A DNA stretch of 64,000 nucleotides, from NCBI GenBank assembly GCA_026197075.1, contig JAPHQV010000004.1, positions 1-64,000 of the forward strand, written 5' to 3'. Both the position numbers and the translations under genes were made by a program. The notes below the pieces were generated by a model. The model was not told the DNA's origin, did not search any database, and worked only from the letters and a program-made list of their open reading frames with translations. Source of the stretch: Gammaproteobacteria bacterium. Lineage in GTDB: Bacteria; Pseudomonadota; Gammaproteobacteria; DSM-19610. Shown here one piece after another: positions 17,396 through 24,624 of this stretch (position 1 is its first letter; every line of letters begins with the position of its first letter).

Positions 17396-17908
17396 ATGCA
17401 GATCCAGACCACCCGGGAAGACCATCGCATCGCCTGGCTGGCCGCCCTGGCCATCGCCATCCACGTGCTGGAGGCCGCCCTGCCCAGCCCCCTGCCGGGG
17501 GTCAAGCCGGGGCTCGCCAATGTCATCACCATCGTAGTGCTGGTGCAGTTCGGCTGGCGCATGGCGGCCTGGGTCAGCCTGCTGCGGGTACTGTGCGGCA
17601 GCCTGCTGCTGGGCACCCTGCTGTCGCCCACCTTCTTCCTCAGCCTGGGTGGCGCCCTCGCCAGCCTGGCGGTGCTGGCACTGGCCGCGCGCCTGCCCGG
17701 GCGGGGCTTCGGGCCGGTCGGCTACAGCCTGCTCGCCGCCCAGGCCCACATGCTGGGCCAGTTCCTCATCGCCTGGCAGCTGTTCATCCCCCACCCGGGA
17801 CTCTGGACCCTGTTGCCGCTGTTGCTGACGGCGGCCCTGTTGTTCGGCCTGCTCAGCGGTATAATCGCCCGCATGATGCTCCAGGGAGTTACACGGGAAC
17901 CCGCATGA
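17396..17908 (+). CDS. Gx transporter family membrane protein
   Basis: Polytopic membrane protein of 170 residues with about five hydrophobic segments. The motif LPSPLPGVKPGLANVITIV near residues 30-48 is typical of the Gx-transporter family, formerly annotated as heptaprenyl diphosphate synthase component I. The family resembles ECF-type substrate-binding membrane components; its substrate is unknown. It is coupled upstream to the NusG_II gene (2-nt gap) and downstream to tonB by a 4-nt ATGA overlap. The apbE-NusG_II-Gx trio suggests joint action, possibly flavin or quinone-related, which is inference. Confidence 0.78.
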   Translation: MQIQTTREDHRIAWLAALAIAIHVLEAALPSPLPGVKPGLANVITIVVLVQFGWRMAAWVSLLRVLCGSLLLGTLLSPTFFLSLGGALASLAVLALAARLPGRGFGPVGYSLLAAQAHMLGQFLIAWQLFIPHPGLWTLLPLLLTAALLFGLLSGIIARMMLQGVTREPA

Positions 17909-18750
17909 CGGACGCGGCATTGGCGCCAGCACCTCACGCCGGTCCGGACCGGCTGGTGGTGACCCTGTTCATCGCCGCGGCCCTGCATGCCGTGCTGATC
18001 CTGGGCCTGGGCTTCAGCCTCGAGGAGCGCGACCGCAAGGACGACCTGCCGACCCTGGAGATCACCGTGGTACAGCGCCCCAGCAAGCCGGTCGAGGAAG
18101 CCGACTACCTGGCCGCCGCCAGCCAGGAGGGGGCGGGCAATATCGAGGAACGGGTACGTCCCCGCGAAGAAAGCCGGGAATCGGCCCCGCCGCCGCCCAC
18201 CGCCGCCGAACCCGAGCCGGAACAGGCGCAGCTGATCACCACCCGGGAGGCCACCCGGCCCACACCGCAACCGGTCGAGAAGACACCCCCCGAGCCAAAA
18301 CCCCTCAGTGCCGCGGAACTGGTGGACCGCAGCCTGGAAATGCTCAGCCTCAACCGCGAAATCACCCAATTGTCCCAGGCCTATTCCCAGCGCCCGCGGG
18401 AGACCTTCATCTCCGCCCGCACCGCCGAATACAAGTACGCCAACTACATGCGCGAGTGGGTGAACAAGGTGGAACGGGTGGGGGACCTGAACTACCCCGA
18501 CGAGGCACGCCGCAGCGGCATCTCCGGCACCCTGCGCGTGCAGGTGACCCTGAATGCCGATGGCACCGTGCGCGACGCCATCATCACCCGCCCCTCGGGC
18601 CACCGGGTGCTGGACGAGGCCGCCCTGCGCATCGTGCGCCTGGCCGCCCCCTACGCGCCCTTCCCGAAGGAGATCCGCCAGGACGTCGACATCATGCACA
18701 TCACCCGCACCTGGGAATTCACCAGCGGCAACCGGTTGAATACGCAGTAA
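17905..18750 (+). CDS. tonB: TonB-family energy transducer
   Basis: Protein of 281 residues with an N-terminal membrane anchor (about 17-38, LVVTLFIAAALHAVLILGLGF), a long Pro/Glu-rich periplasmic spacer (about 60-130) and a C-terminal TonB domain. The domain contains NYPDEARRSGISGTLRVQV, DGTVRDAIITRPSGHRVLDE and APYAPFPKEI. It would transmit proton-motive force from ExbB/ExbD to outer-membrane transporters or a related process; no exbBD lies nearby. The start at 17905 overlaps the preceding stop (ATGA). In Pseudomonas a TonB-like gene occupies the same place between gshB and yqgE, and has been linked to twitching motility. Confidence 0.9.
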   Translation: MTDAALAPAPHAGPDRLVVTLFIAAALHAVLILGLGFSLEERDRKDDLPTLEITVVQRPSKPVEEADYLAAASQEGAGNIEERVRPREESRESAPPPPTAAEPEPEQAQLITTREATRPTPQPVEKTPPEPKPLSAAELVDRSLEMLSLNREITQLSQAYSQRPRETFISARTAEYKYANYMREWVNKVERVGDLNYPDEARRSGISGTLRVQVTLNADGTVRDAIITRPSGHRVLDEAALRIVRLAAPYAPFPKEIRQDVDIMHITRTWEFTSGNRLNTQ

Positions 18751-18810
18751 CAGGCCCGGCACCCCCTTGCGCCCCTTGAGCCCCGCCGCCCGGTACCCGA
18801 TACTAGCCTC

Positions 18811-19374
18811 ATGCACGACACGGATTTTCTCGGCAATCACTTCCTCATCGCCATGCCCAAGCTGGCGGATCCGAACTTCTTTCACACCGTCACCTACCTG
18901 TGTGAGCACAACCCCGAGGGCGCACTGGGCATCGTCATCAACCGGCCACTGCACCTCACCCTGCGCGAGATCCTCCAGCACATGGACCTGGAACCGGTCA
19001 CCGAGGCCATCGGAGACCAGCCCATCTACCTGGGCGGTCCGGTGCAGCAGGAGCGCGGCTTCGTCCTGCACCGCCCTCTCGGCGACTGGGAGGCCACCCT
19101 GCCCGTGTCCGAGGAGATCGGCGTCACCTCCTCGCGGGACATCCTCACAGCCATTGCCGCGGGCCAGGGGCCGGATCAGTGCCTCATCGCCCTCGGGTAT
19201 GCCGGCTGGGGCGCCGGTCAGCTGGAGCAGGAACTCGTCGCCAATGCCTGGCTGTCCGGCCCCGCGGACCAGCGCATCATCTTCGACCTGCCCCATGAAC
19301 AGCGCTGGGAGGCCGCCGCCGCCCGGCTCGGCGTGGACCTGAACCTGCTCAGCGGCGAGGCGGGACACGGCTGA
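18811..19374 (+). CDS. YqgE/AlgH family protein
   Basis: UPF0301 protein of 187 residues. It has the typical start with FLGNHFLIAMPKLADPNF, CEHNPEGALGIVINRP, YLGGPVQQERGFVLH and LGYAGWGAGQLEQEL. Biochemical function is unknown; in Pseudomonas the homologue AlgH affects alginate regulation. It sits in the widely conserved yqgE-ruvX pair, 60 nt after tonB and 8 nt before ruvX. Confidence 0.93.
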   Translation: MHDTDFLGNHFLIAMPKLADPNFFHTVTYLCEHNPEGALGIVINRPLHLTLREILQHMDLEPVTEAIGDQPIYLGGPVQQERGFVLHRPLGDWEATLPVSEEIGVTSSRDILTAIAAGQGPDQCLIALGYAGWGAGQLEQELVANAWLSGPADQRIIFDLPHEQRWEAAAARLGVDLNLLSGEAGHG

Positions 19375-19382
19375 GCCTGCCC

Positions 19383-19796
19383 GTGACCAGCCAGGTACTG
19401 CTCGGCTTCGACTACGGCCAGCGCCGTATCGGGGTGGCCGTGGGCCAGACCATCACCGCCACCGCCACCGCCCTGGCCACCCTGGCGGCCCGGGATGGCC
19501 AGCCCGACTGGGCGGAGGTGACGGCCCTCATCGAGCAGTGGCGACCCGACGCCCTGGTGGTGGGCCTGCCCCTGCGGCTGGATGGCACCGAAAGTGAACT
19601 CAGCCGCGCGGCACAACGCTTTGCGCGCCGGCTGGAAGGACGGTATAAACGCCCCGTCCATTTGATGGACGAACGGCTCAGCTCGCGGACCGCGGAACAG
19701 ACCCGCACCCGAGGCGGCGCCCGGCAGGGCCTGGATGCGCTGGCGGCGCAGGTCATCCTGCAGGACTGGTTCGAACTTTTCGGAGAAACCCCATGA
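19383..19796 (+). CDS. ruvX: RuvX/YqgF Holliday-junction resolvase-like nuclease
   Basis: RNase H-fold nuclease of 137 residues involved in 16S rRNA 5'-end maturation and structurally a Holliday-junction resolvase. The catalytic Asp lies in LGFDYGQRRIGVAVG, with VVGLPLRLDGTES, HLMDERLSSRTAEQ (acidic residue) and DALAAQVILQDW. It starts with GTG at 19383. The stop overlaps the pyrR start by 4 nt (ATGA). Confidence 0.93.
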   Translation: MTSQVLLGFDYGQRRIGVAVGQTITATATALATLAARDGQPDWAEVTALIEQWRPDALVVGLPLRLDGTESELSRAAQRFARRLEGRYKRPVHLMDERLSSRTAEQTRTRGGARQGLDALAAQVILQDWFELFGETP

Positions 19797-20299
19797 CGGG
19801 TACGATCGAGGTTGAAACACTGCTGGATGGCATGGTGCGGGAACTGCGCACGCTGCTGCAGCAACGCGGTATCACGGATGCCGCCATGGTCGGCATCCAC
19901 ACCGGCGGGGTCTGGGTGGCGCGCGAACTGCACCGGCGCATGGAGATCGCGGAGGAGCTGGGCAGCCTGGACATCTCCTTCTACCGCGACGACTTCACCC
20001 GCATCGGCATGAACCCCCAGGTACGGCCCTCGGACCTGCCCTTCAACGTGGACGACCGCCACATCATCCTGGTGGACGATGTGCTCCACACCGGGCGCAC
20101 CATCCGCGCCGCCCTCAATGAACTGTTTGACTATGGTCGCCCGGCGTCCATAATCCTCGCCGCCCTGGTGGAACGCGGCGGACGCGAGCTGCCCATCGAG
20201 GCCAACGTGGTGGGCCAGTCCATGGACCTGCGCGAGAATGAGCATGTGAAACTCACCGGGCCCGACCCGCTGACCCTGGAGATCCAGCAACTGGCATGA
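19793..20299 (+). CDS. pyrR: PyrR bifunctional pyrimidine regulator / uracil phosphoribosyltransferase
   Basis: PRTase-fold protein of 168 residues. The PRPP loop [18 protein letters not shown] is intact, and [11 protein letters not shown] matches PyrR. In Bacillus PyrR binds pyr mRNA to attenuate transcription; in proteobacteria the gene commonly precedes pyrB, and its regulatory part is less certain. It overlaps ruvX and pyrB by 4 nt each. I saw no attenuator upstream. Confidence 0.95.
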   Translation: MTGTIEVETLLDGMVRELRTLLQQRGITDAAMVGIHTGGVWVARELHRRMEIAEELGSLDISFYRDDFTRIGMNPQVRPSDLPFNVDDRHIILVDDVLHTGRTIRAALNELFDYGRPASIILAALVERGGRELPIEANVVGQSMDLRENEHVKLTGPDPLTLEIQQLA

Positions 20300-21279
20300 G
20301 CGGCGCGAACCTGCAAGTCGGTGAGGATGGGCGCCTGCGCCACTTCCTCAGCATCGAGGGCCTCAACCGGGGCCTGCTCACCGAAATCCTCGATACCGCG
20401 GAATCCTTTGCCGGGGTCACCGCGCAGACGGTGAAGAAGGTGCCGTTGCTGCGCGGCAAGACCATCGTCAACCTGTTCTTCGAGGCCAGCACCCGCACCC
20501 GCACCACCTTCGAACTGGCCGCCAAGCGCCTGTCCGCCGACGTGCTCAACATCAATGTCGATGCCTCCAGCGCCACCAAGGGCGAGACCCTGCTCGACAC
20601 CCTGCGCAACCTGGAGGCCATGCACGTGGACATGTTCGTGGTGCGTCACGCGGAAAGCGGTGCCGCCCACTTCATCGCCCGCAACGTGGAACCCCACGTG
20701 AGCGTAATCAACGCCGGCGATGGCCGTCATGCCCATCCCACCCAGGCCATGCTGGACATGTTCACCATCCGCCGCGTCAAGGGACCGGACTTCGGCCGGC
20801 TGCGGGTGGCCATCGTCGGTGACATCCTGCATTCGCGGGTGGCGCGCTCGCAGATCCACGCCCTCAACCTGCTCAATACCGGCGAGGTGCGGGTGGTGGC
20901 GCCCAAGACCCTCACCCCGATCCACGTGGAGGCACTGGGGGTGCGACCCTATCACGATTTGTGCGAGGGAATCCGCGACTGTGACGTGGTGATCATGCTA
21001 CGCCTGCAGCGCGAGCGCATGCAGGGCGCCCTGCTGCCCAGCGAACATGAATACTACCGCCTGTTTGGCCTCACCGAAGACCGGCTGTCGGTGGCCAAGC
21101 CCGATGTCACGGTCATGCACCCAGGCCCCATCAACCGCGGCGTGGAAATGGATTCCCGGGTGGCCGACGGCCCCCATTCCGTCATCCTCGAACAGGTCAC
21201 CCATGGCATCGCCGTGCGCATGGCGGTCATGTCCATGGCCATGCGCCAGCAGGACCGCACGGTGGAGGATGGCGCATGA
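20296..21279 (+). CDS. pyrB: Aspartate carbamoyltransferase catalytic subunit
   Basis: Catalyses the first committed step of pyrimidine synthesis, carbamoyl phosphate plus aspartate to carbamoyl aspartate. The carbamoyl-phosphate motif [19 protein letters not shown] (about 58-76), the mobile loop with [12 protein letters not shown], and the aspartate-binding motif [12 protein letters not shown] are present. With 327 residues it is in the class that forms a dodecamer with an inactive PyrC' partner, as in Pseudomonas. It overlaps pyrR and pyrC' by ATGA junctions. No regulatory subunit pyrI is seen. Confidence 0.97.
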   Translation: MSGANLQVGEDGRLRHFLSIEGLNRGLLTEILDTAESFAGVTAQTVKKVPLLRGKTIVNLFFEASTRTRTTFELAAKRLSADVLNINVDASSATKGETLLDTLRNLEAMHVDMFVVRHAESGAAHFIARNVEPHVSVINAGDGRHAHPTQAMLDMFTIRRVKGPDFGRLRVAIVGDILHSRVARSQIHALNLLNTGEVRVVAPKTLTPIHVEALGVRPYHDLCEGIRDCDVVIMLRLQRERMQGALLPSEHEYYRLFGLTEDRLSVAKPDVTVMHPGPINRGVEMDSRVADGPHSVILEQVTHGIAVRMAVMSMAMRQQDRTVEDGA

Positions 21280-22583
21280 ACCCCTGCAGCGAGTCCCCGC
21301 CCCGCATCCGCATCAAGGGGGGTCGACTGGTCGACCCGGCCAATGGGGTCGATGGCGAGCAGGACCTGTATCTCGCCGACCGCAAGGTAGTGGGGATCGG
21401 CACGGCACCGGATGGTTTCCAGGTGGAACAGGAGATCAACGCCCGTGGCCAGATCGTCTGCCCGGGCCTGATCGATCTTGCCGTGCGCCTGCGCGAGCCG
21501 GGCCAAGAGCACAAGGCCACTATCGATTCCGAATGCCGCGCCGCCGCCAGTGCCGGCATCACCACCCTGTGTTGCCCACCGGACACCGCCCCGGTGATCG
21601 ACACCCCGGCCGTGGTGGAACTGATTCACCACCGCGCGCGCCAGACCAACACTACCCGGGTGCTCACCCTGGGCGCACTCACCCGCAACCTGGACGGCCA
21701 GCTGCTGAGCGAGATGCGCGCCCTGCAACTGGCCGGTTGCGTGGGTGTCACCAACATTCTGCGCCCCCTGGCCAACTCCCTGGTGGAACGCCGTGCCTTC
21801 GAATATGCCGCCACCTTCGACCTGACGGTACACCTGCACGCCAACGACGAGTCCCTGTCCAACGGCGGCTGCGCCCACGAGGGCGCGGTCGCCACCCGGC
21901 TGGGATTACCCGGCATTCCCGCCGCCACCGAGACCGCCAGCGTGGCGCGCCTGCTGGCACTGATCGAACAGACCGGGGTACGCGCCCACTTCTGCCGCAT
22001 CACCAGCGGCCGGGCCCTGGGCATGATCGGTCGCGCCCGCCACGATGGCCTGCCCGTCAGTGCGGACGTGGCCGTGCCCTACCTGTTTCTCACCGAAGTG
22101 GATATCGCCGAGTTCGACAGCCAGTGCCATGTGCTGCCACCCCTGCGCGCCCAGGAGGACCGCGATGCCCTGCGTGCCGGCCTGGCCAGGGGCAGCCTCA
22201 CCGCCCTGTGCTCCGACCATCAGCCCCACGAGGACGACGCCAAGCGCGCGCCCTTTCCCAGCACGGCGCCGGGCATCTCCGGTCTCGACACCCTGCTGCC
22301 CATGGCCCTGCGGCTGGTGGAACAGCGCGTCATGGCGCTTGGCGATGTACTGCACCGGCTCACCGCCGGTCCGGCCGCCATCCTCGGCCTGGAACAGGGA
22401 CAGCTCGCCATTGGGGCGCCTGCCGATGTCTGCATCTTCGACCCGGAACACACCTGGATACTGAATGACCGCAGCATGGAGAGCGAGGGCCACAACAGCC
22501 CCTTCCGGGACTGGGAGATGAAGGGCCGCGCCAGCCATACCCTGCTGAACGGTCGGGTGGTGTATTCACGCGAGTCGCTGTAG
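21276..22583 (+). CDS. pyrC': Dihydroorotase-like protein PyrC' lacking the metal-binding HxH motif (probably non-catalytic)
   Basis: Amidohydrolase-fold protein of 435 residues fused by overlap to pyrB. Active dihydroorotases read D-x-H-V-H-L-R-E-P-G after the conserved CPGLID; here the sequence is [20 protein letters not shown], so both zinc-binding histidines are replaced. The rest of the fold is kept ([45 protein letters not shown]). This is the pattern of Pseudomonas PyrC', a structural partner needed for PyrB assembly rather than an enzyme. A separate active dihydroorotase would then be encoded elsewhere. Confidence 0.9.
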   Translation: MNPCSESPPRIRIKGGRLVDPANGVDGEQDLYLADRKVVGIGTAPDGFQVEQEINARGQIVCPGLIDLAVRLREPGQEHKATIDSECRAAASAGITTLCCPPDTAPVIDTPAVVELIHHRARQTNTTRVLTLGALTRNLDGQLLSEMRALQLAGCVGVTNILRPLANSLVERRAFEYAATFDLTVHLHANDESLSNGGCAHEGAVATRLGLPGIPAATETASVARLLALIEQTGVRAHFCRITSGRALGMIGRARHDGLPVSADVAVPYLFLTEVDIAEFDSQCHVLPPLRAQEDRDALRAGLARGSLTALCSDHQPHEDDAKRAPFPSTAPGISGLDTLLPMALRLVEQRVMALGDVLHRLTAGPAAILGLEQGQLAIGAPADVCIFDPEHTWILNDRSMESEGHNSPFRDWEMKGRASHTLLNGRVVYSRESL

Positions 22584-22587
22584 ACAC

Positions 22588-22635
22588 TAGGCCCGCCTTC
22601 CCGTAGGCCCGCCTTCCCGTAGACCCGCCTTCCCG
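22588..22635 (+). repeat. Three tandem 16-bp repeats
   Basis: Three head-to-tail copies of TAGGCCCGCCTTCCCG at 22588-22603, 22604-22619 and 22620-22635 (the last has one change, TAGACC). They begin 4 nt after the pyrC' stop and run directly into the palindromic repeat that follows. Confidence 0.9.
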
Positions 22636-22637
22636 AT

Positions 22638-22722
22638 GGTTGTCCCCGGCGGGTGTCGGCCGCAGGGATGCGGCCGTCAAGCCTACAGGGATGTATTCAC
22701 GGCGACCCGCCGGAGGCAACCG
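22638..22722. repeat. Dispersed palindromic repeat, copy 3
   Basis: The core TGTCGGCCGCAGGGATGCGG and the segment CAGGGATGTATTCACGGCG match copy 2 closely. It is flanked by shorter, imperfect inverted arms (GGTTGTCCCCGGCGGGT at 22638-22654; complementary ACCCGCCGGAGGCAACC at 22705-22721, two mismatches). It lies between pyrC' and the PyrK-like gene, which run in the same direction. Confidence 0.85.
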
Positions 22723-22775
22723 GGTAGGCAGCCCCAACCGCGACGCCACACACCTGCCACGCTACAATAGCCGCC

Positions 22776-23660
22776 ATGACGAACCCAGCCACCAAGCCCC
22801 ATCGCGGCACCATCCACCTGGAAGAGGCCGCGATCCTCACCCACCAGGCCTACCCCGGCGACCAGTACGTGCTGCGCGTGCAGGCCCCCGCCTGTGCCGC
22901 GAAGGCCCTGCCCGGCAGCTTTGCCCACCTGCAGTGCGATCCCCTGCTGGCCATGCGCCGGCCGCTGTCCATCATGCGCGTGGATCCACAACAGGGCTGG
23001 GTGGAATTCCTCTACAAGGCCGTGGGCGAAGGCACGCGACTGCTGGCCCGCCGTCAGCCGGGCGAGACCCTGAGCCTGCTCGGCCCCATCGGCGTGCCCT
23101 TCCAGGTCCATCCGGAACGGCCGCGGCCCCTGCTGCTGGGTGGCGGCGTGGGCATCCCGCCCATGGTTTTCCTGGCGGACAGCCTGCGCGCTGACACTGC
23201 CTGGCAACCCTTCGTGGTGATGGGTTCGGAAGTACCCTTCCCCTTCCAGGCCCGCCCCTCGCAGTTCCTGGTCCCCGGTCTGCCCGAGGGGGTGATCGCC
23301 GCCATGCCACTGCTGGAGGACTGGGGCATCCCCAGTCGCCTGGCGAGCCTGCAGGGCTATCCCGGCGTGTTCGAGGGCTATGTCACCGACCTGGCGCGCG
23401 CCTGGCTGCAGGGGCTGACGGACGCGGAACGCACCGAGGTGGAGGTGTTCTCCTGCGGCCCGCACCCCATGCTGGAAGCGGTCGCACACCTGGCACGGGA
23501 GTTCGATCTGCCCTGCCAGGTGTCCCTGGAGGAATTCATGGCCTGTGCCGTGGGGGGGTGCGCCGGCTGCACGGTGGAGATCCAGACCCCGGATGGCCCC
23601 GCCATGAAGCGGGTCTGTGTCGACGGTCCCGTGTTCGATGCGCAACAGGTGTTCCGCTAG
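22776..23660 (+). CDS. Dihydroorotate dehydrogenase electron-transfer subunit-like flavoprotein (PyrK family)
   Basis: Protein of 294 residues of the ferredoxin-NADP reductase superfamily. The FAD-binding motif MRRPLSIMRV (about 66-75), the glycine-rich nucleotide motif LLLGGGVGIPPMVFLAD (about 118-134), FSCGPHPMLEAV and a C-terminal [2Fe-2S] site with four cysteines (C-x4-C-x2-C in ACAVGGCAGC, then MKRVCVDGPVF) are all visible. In class 1B systems PyrK passes electrons from dihydroorotate to NAD. It follows pyrB-pyrC' by 192 nt, but no class 1B pyrD is next to it. It could serve a PyrD elsewhere or another redox partner. It converges with the next gene. Confidence 0.85.
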   Translation: MTNPATKPHRGTIHLEEAAILTHQAYPGDQYVLRVQAPACAAKALPGSFAHLQCDPLLAMRRPLSIMRVDPQQGWVEFLYKAVGEGTRLLARRQPGETLSLLGPIGVPFQVHPERPRPLLLGGGVGIPPMVFLADSLRADTAWQPFVVMGSEVPFPFQARPSQFLVPGLPEGVIAAMPLLEDWGIPSRLASLQGYPGVFEGYVTDLARAWLQGLTDAERTEVEVFSCGPHPMLEAVAHLAREFDLPCQVSLEEFMACAVGGCAGCTVEIQTPDGPAMKRVCVDGPVFDAQQVFR

Positions 23661-24478
23661 GGGTCATCCGCCGCAAACAGTTCCGCCGCGTTGTCGTGGG
23701 CCAGGCGCCGCGCCAGATCCGGCGGCAGCTGCGCCAGCCAGGCGCGCATCGTCTCCACCACCCCGTCGAAGCGTTCCCAGCGCTTCACACTGAAGGTATC
23801 CACCCCCACCAGAAAGCGCCTGGGAAAGTCCAGGAACAGCAGGCGCCACTCCTCCGCCAGCACCCCCTCAGGCGCGATGCGCCCGTCGCGCACCGACAGG
23901 TCCACCCGCAGGGCCGGGTAGCGACGCAGGTAGTCGGCGAGCAGTGCCGGGCAGGGATAGGCACCGGCATGGGCCCAGATGACCGGTTGTTGCGGGGCGA
24001 TGTCGTAGAGGGTGTCGATCACCGCCGGGTCGCCATGCACCTGCAGCGGCAGCCCCTCCCGCGCGGCGATCTCCACGATGCGGCGGAACACCGGGCTGTG
24101 GCGCTGTCCGGCGAAGATGTGCAACTCGCCGATCCCGCGCCAGATACCCTGCTCCAGCGCGGCCTCCACGCGGGCCGGCAGGGTCTCGTCCCCGGGCCAG
24201 GAAAGCTTGTCGTCATGGTCACGGTACAGGCCCAGGAAGGGCACGATGCGCTCCTGTGCGTGGCGGTACAGGGCCTCGGTGTGGACGTTCGGGGTACCGG
24301 AGACCAGCGCCCGGCGGATGCCGTTGCGGTCCAGGATGGTGAGGATGTCGGCGGGCGCATAACGTGCCGCGTCCTCCACACTGTAGTGGAGATGGGCATC
24401 GAACAGGGGTTGCGCAAGCAACTCTGCAGGAAGCAGCCCCACCGCCGCACATAGGAGTGATCGGATTATTCTCCCCAT
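23657..24478 (-). CDS. Secreted amidohydrolase-family protein
   Basis: TIM-barrel amidohydrolase-like protein of 273 residues with an N-terminal signal peptide (about 1-22, ending ELLAQP). The metal motif FDAHLHYS follows at once, with LQVHGDPA, VIWAHAGAYPCP and a late LVGVDTFSV as probable further metal and catalytic sites. The substrate is not known. Its stop codon overlaps that of the convergent PyrK-like gene within a shared CTAG (23657-23660). Confidence 0.75.
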   Translation of the reverse strand: MGRIIRSLLCAAVGLLPAELLAQPLFDAHLHYSVEDAARYAPADILTILDRNGIRRALVSGTPNVHTEALYRHAQERIVPFLGLYRDHDDKLSWPGDETLPARVEAALEQGIWRGIGELHIFAGQRHSPVFRRIVEIAAREGLPLQVHGDPAVIDTLYDIAPQQPVIWAHAGAYPCPALLADYLRRYPALRVDLSVRDGRIAPEGVLAEEWRLLFLDFPRRFLVGVDTFSVKRWERFDGVVETMRAWLAQLPPDLARRLAHDNAAELFAADDP

Positions 24479-24533
24479 GGATTCAAAGATAGCAGCCTCT
24501 GCGGATCATCGGAAAGGGAACCATGAGGTTGAT

Positions 24534-24551
24534 CTGTCACACAGCCTTCAC
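24534..24551 (+). promoter_or_regulatory. Possible Pho box upstream of the PhoX-like gene
   Basis: CTGTCAC at 24534-24540 followed, after the 4-nt spacer ACAG, by CCTTCAC (two differences from CTGTCAC). This matches the layout of a PhoB box (two 7-nt direct repeats spaced by 4). It lies 74 nt ahead of a PhoX-like gene. The second half-site is imperfect, so this is tentative. Confidence 0.4.
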
Positions 24552-24624
24552 GCCCCCGTCATGATCCACCGGTAACCTCCTCACTGCCAATTCGGCGATT
24601 CAGAATGTTTAGAGGAGCACCCCC

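Noticed and set aside
22360-22749. Reading frame across the palindromic repeat giving REYIPVGLTAASLRPTPA
   Set aside because: The peptide arises from the repeat itself (the same occurs at 2232-2486); no ribosome binding site or conserved protein. Such peptides are likely annotation artefacts.
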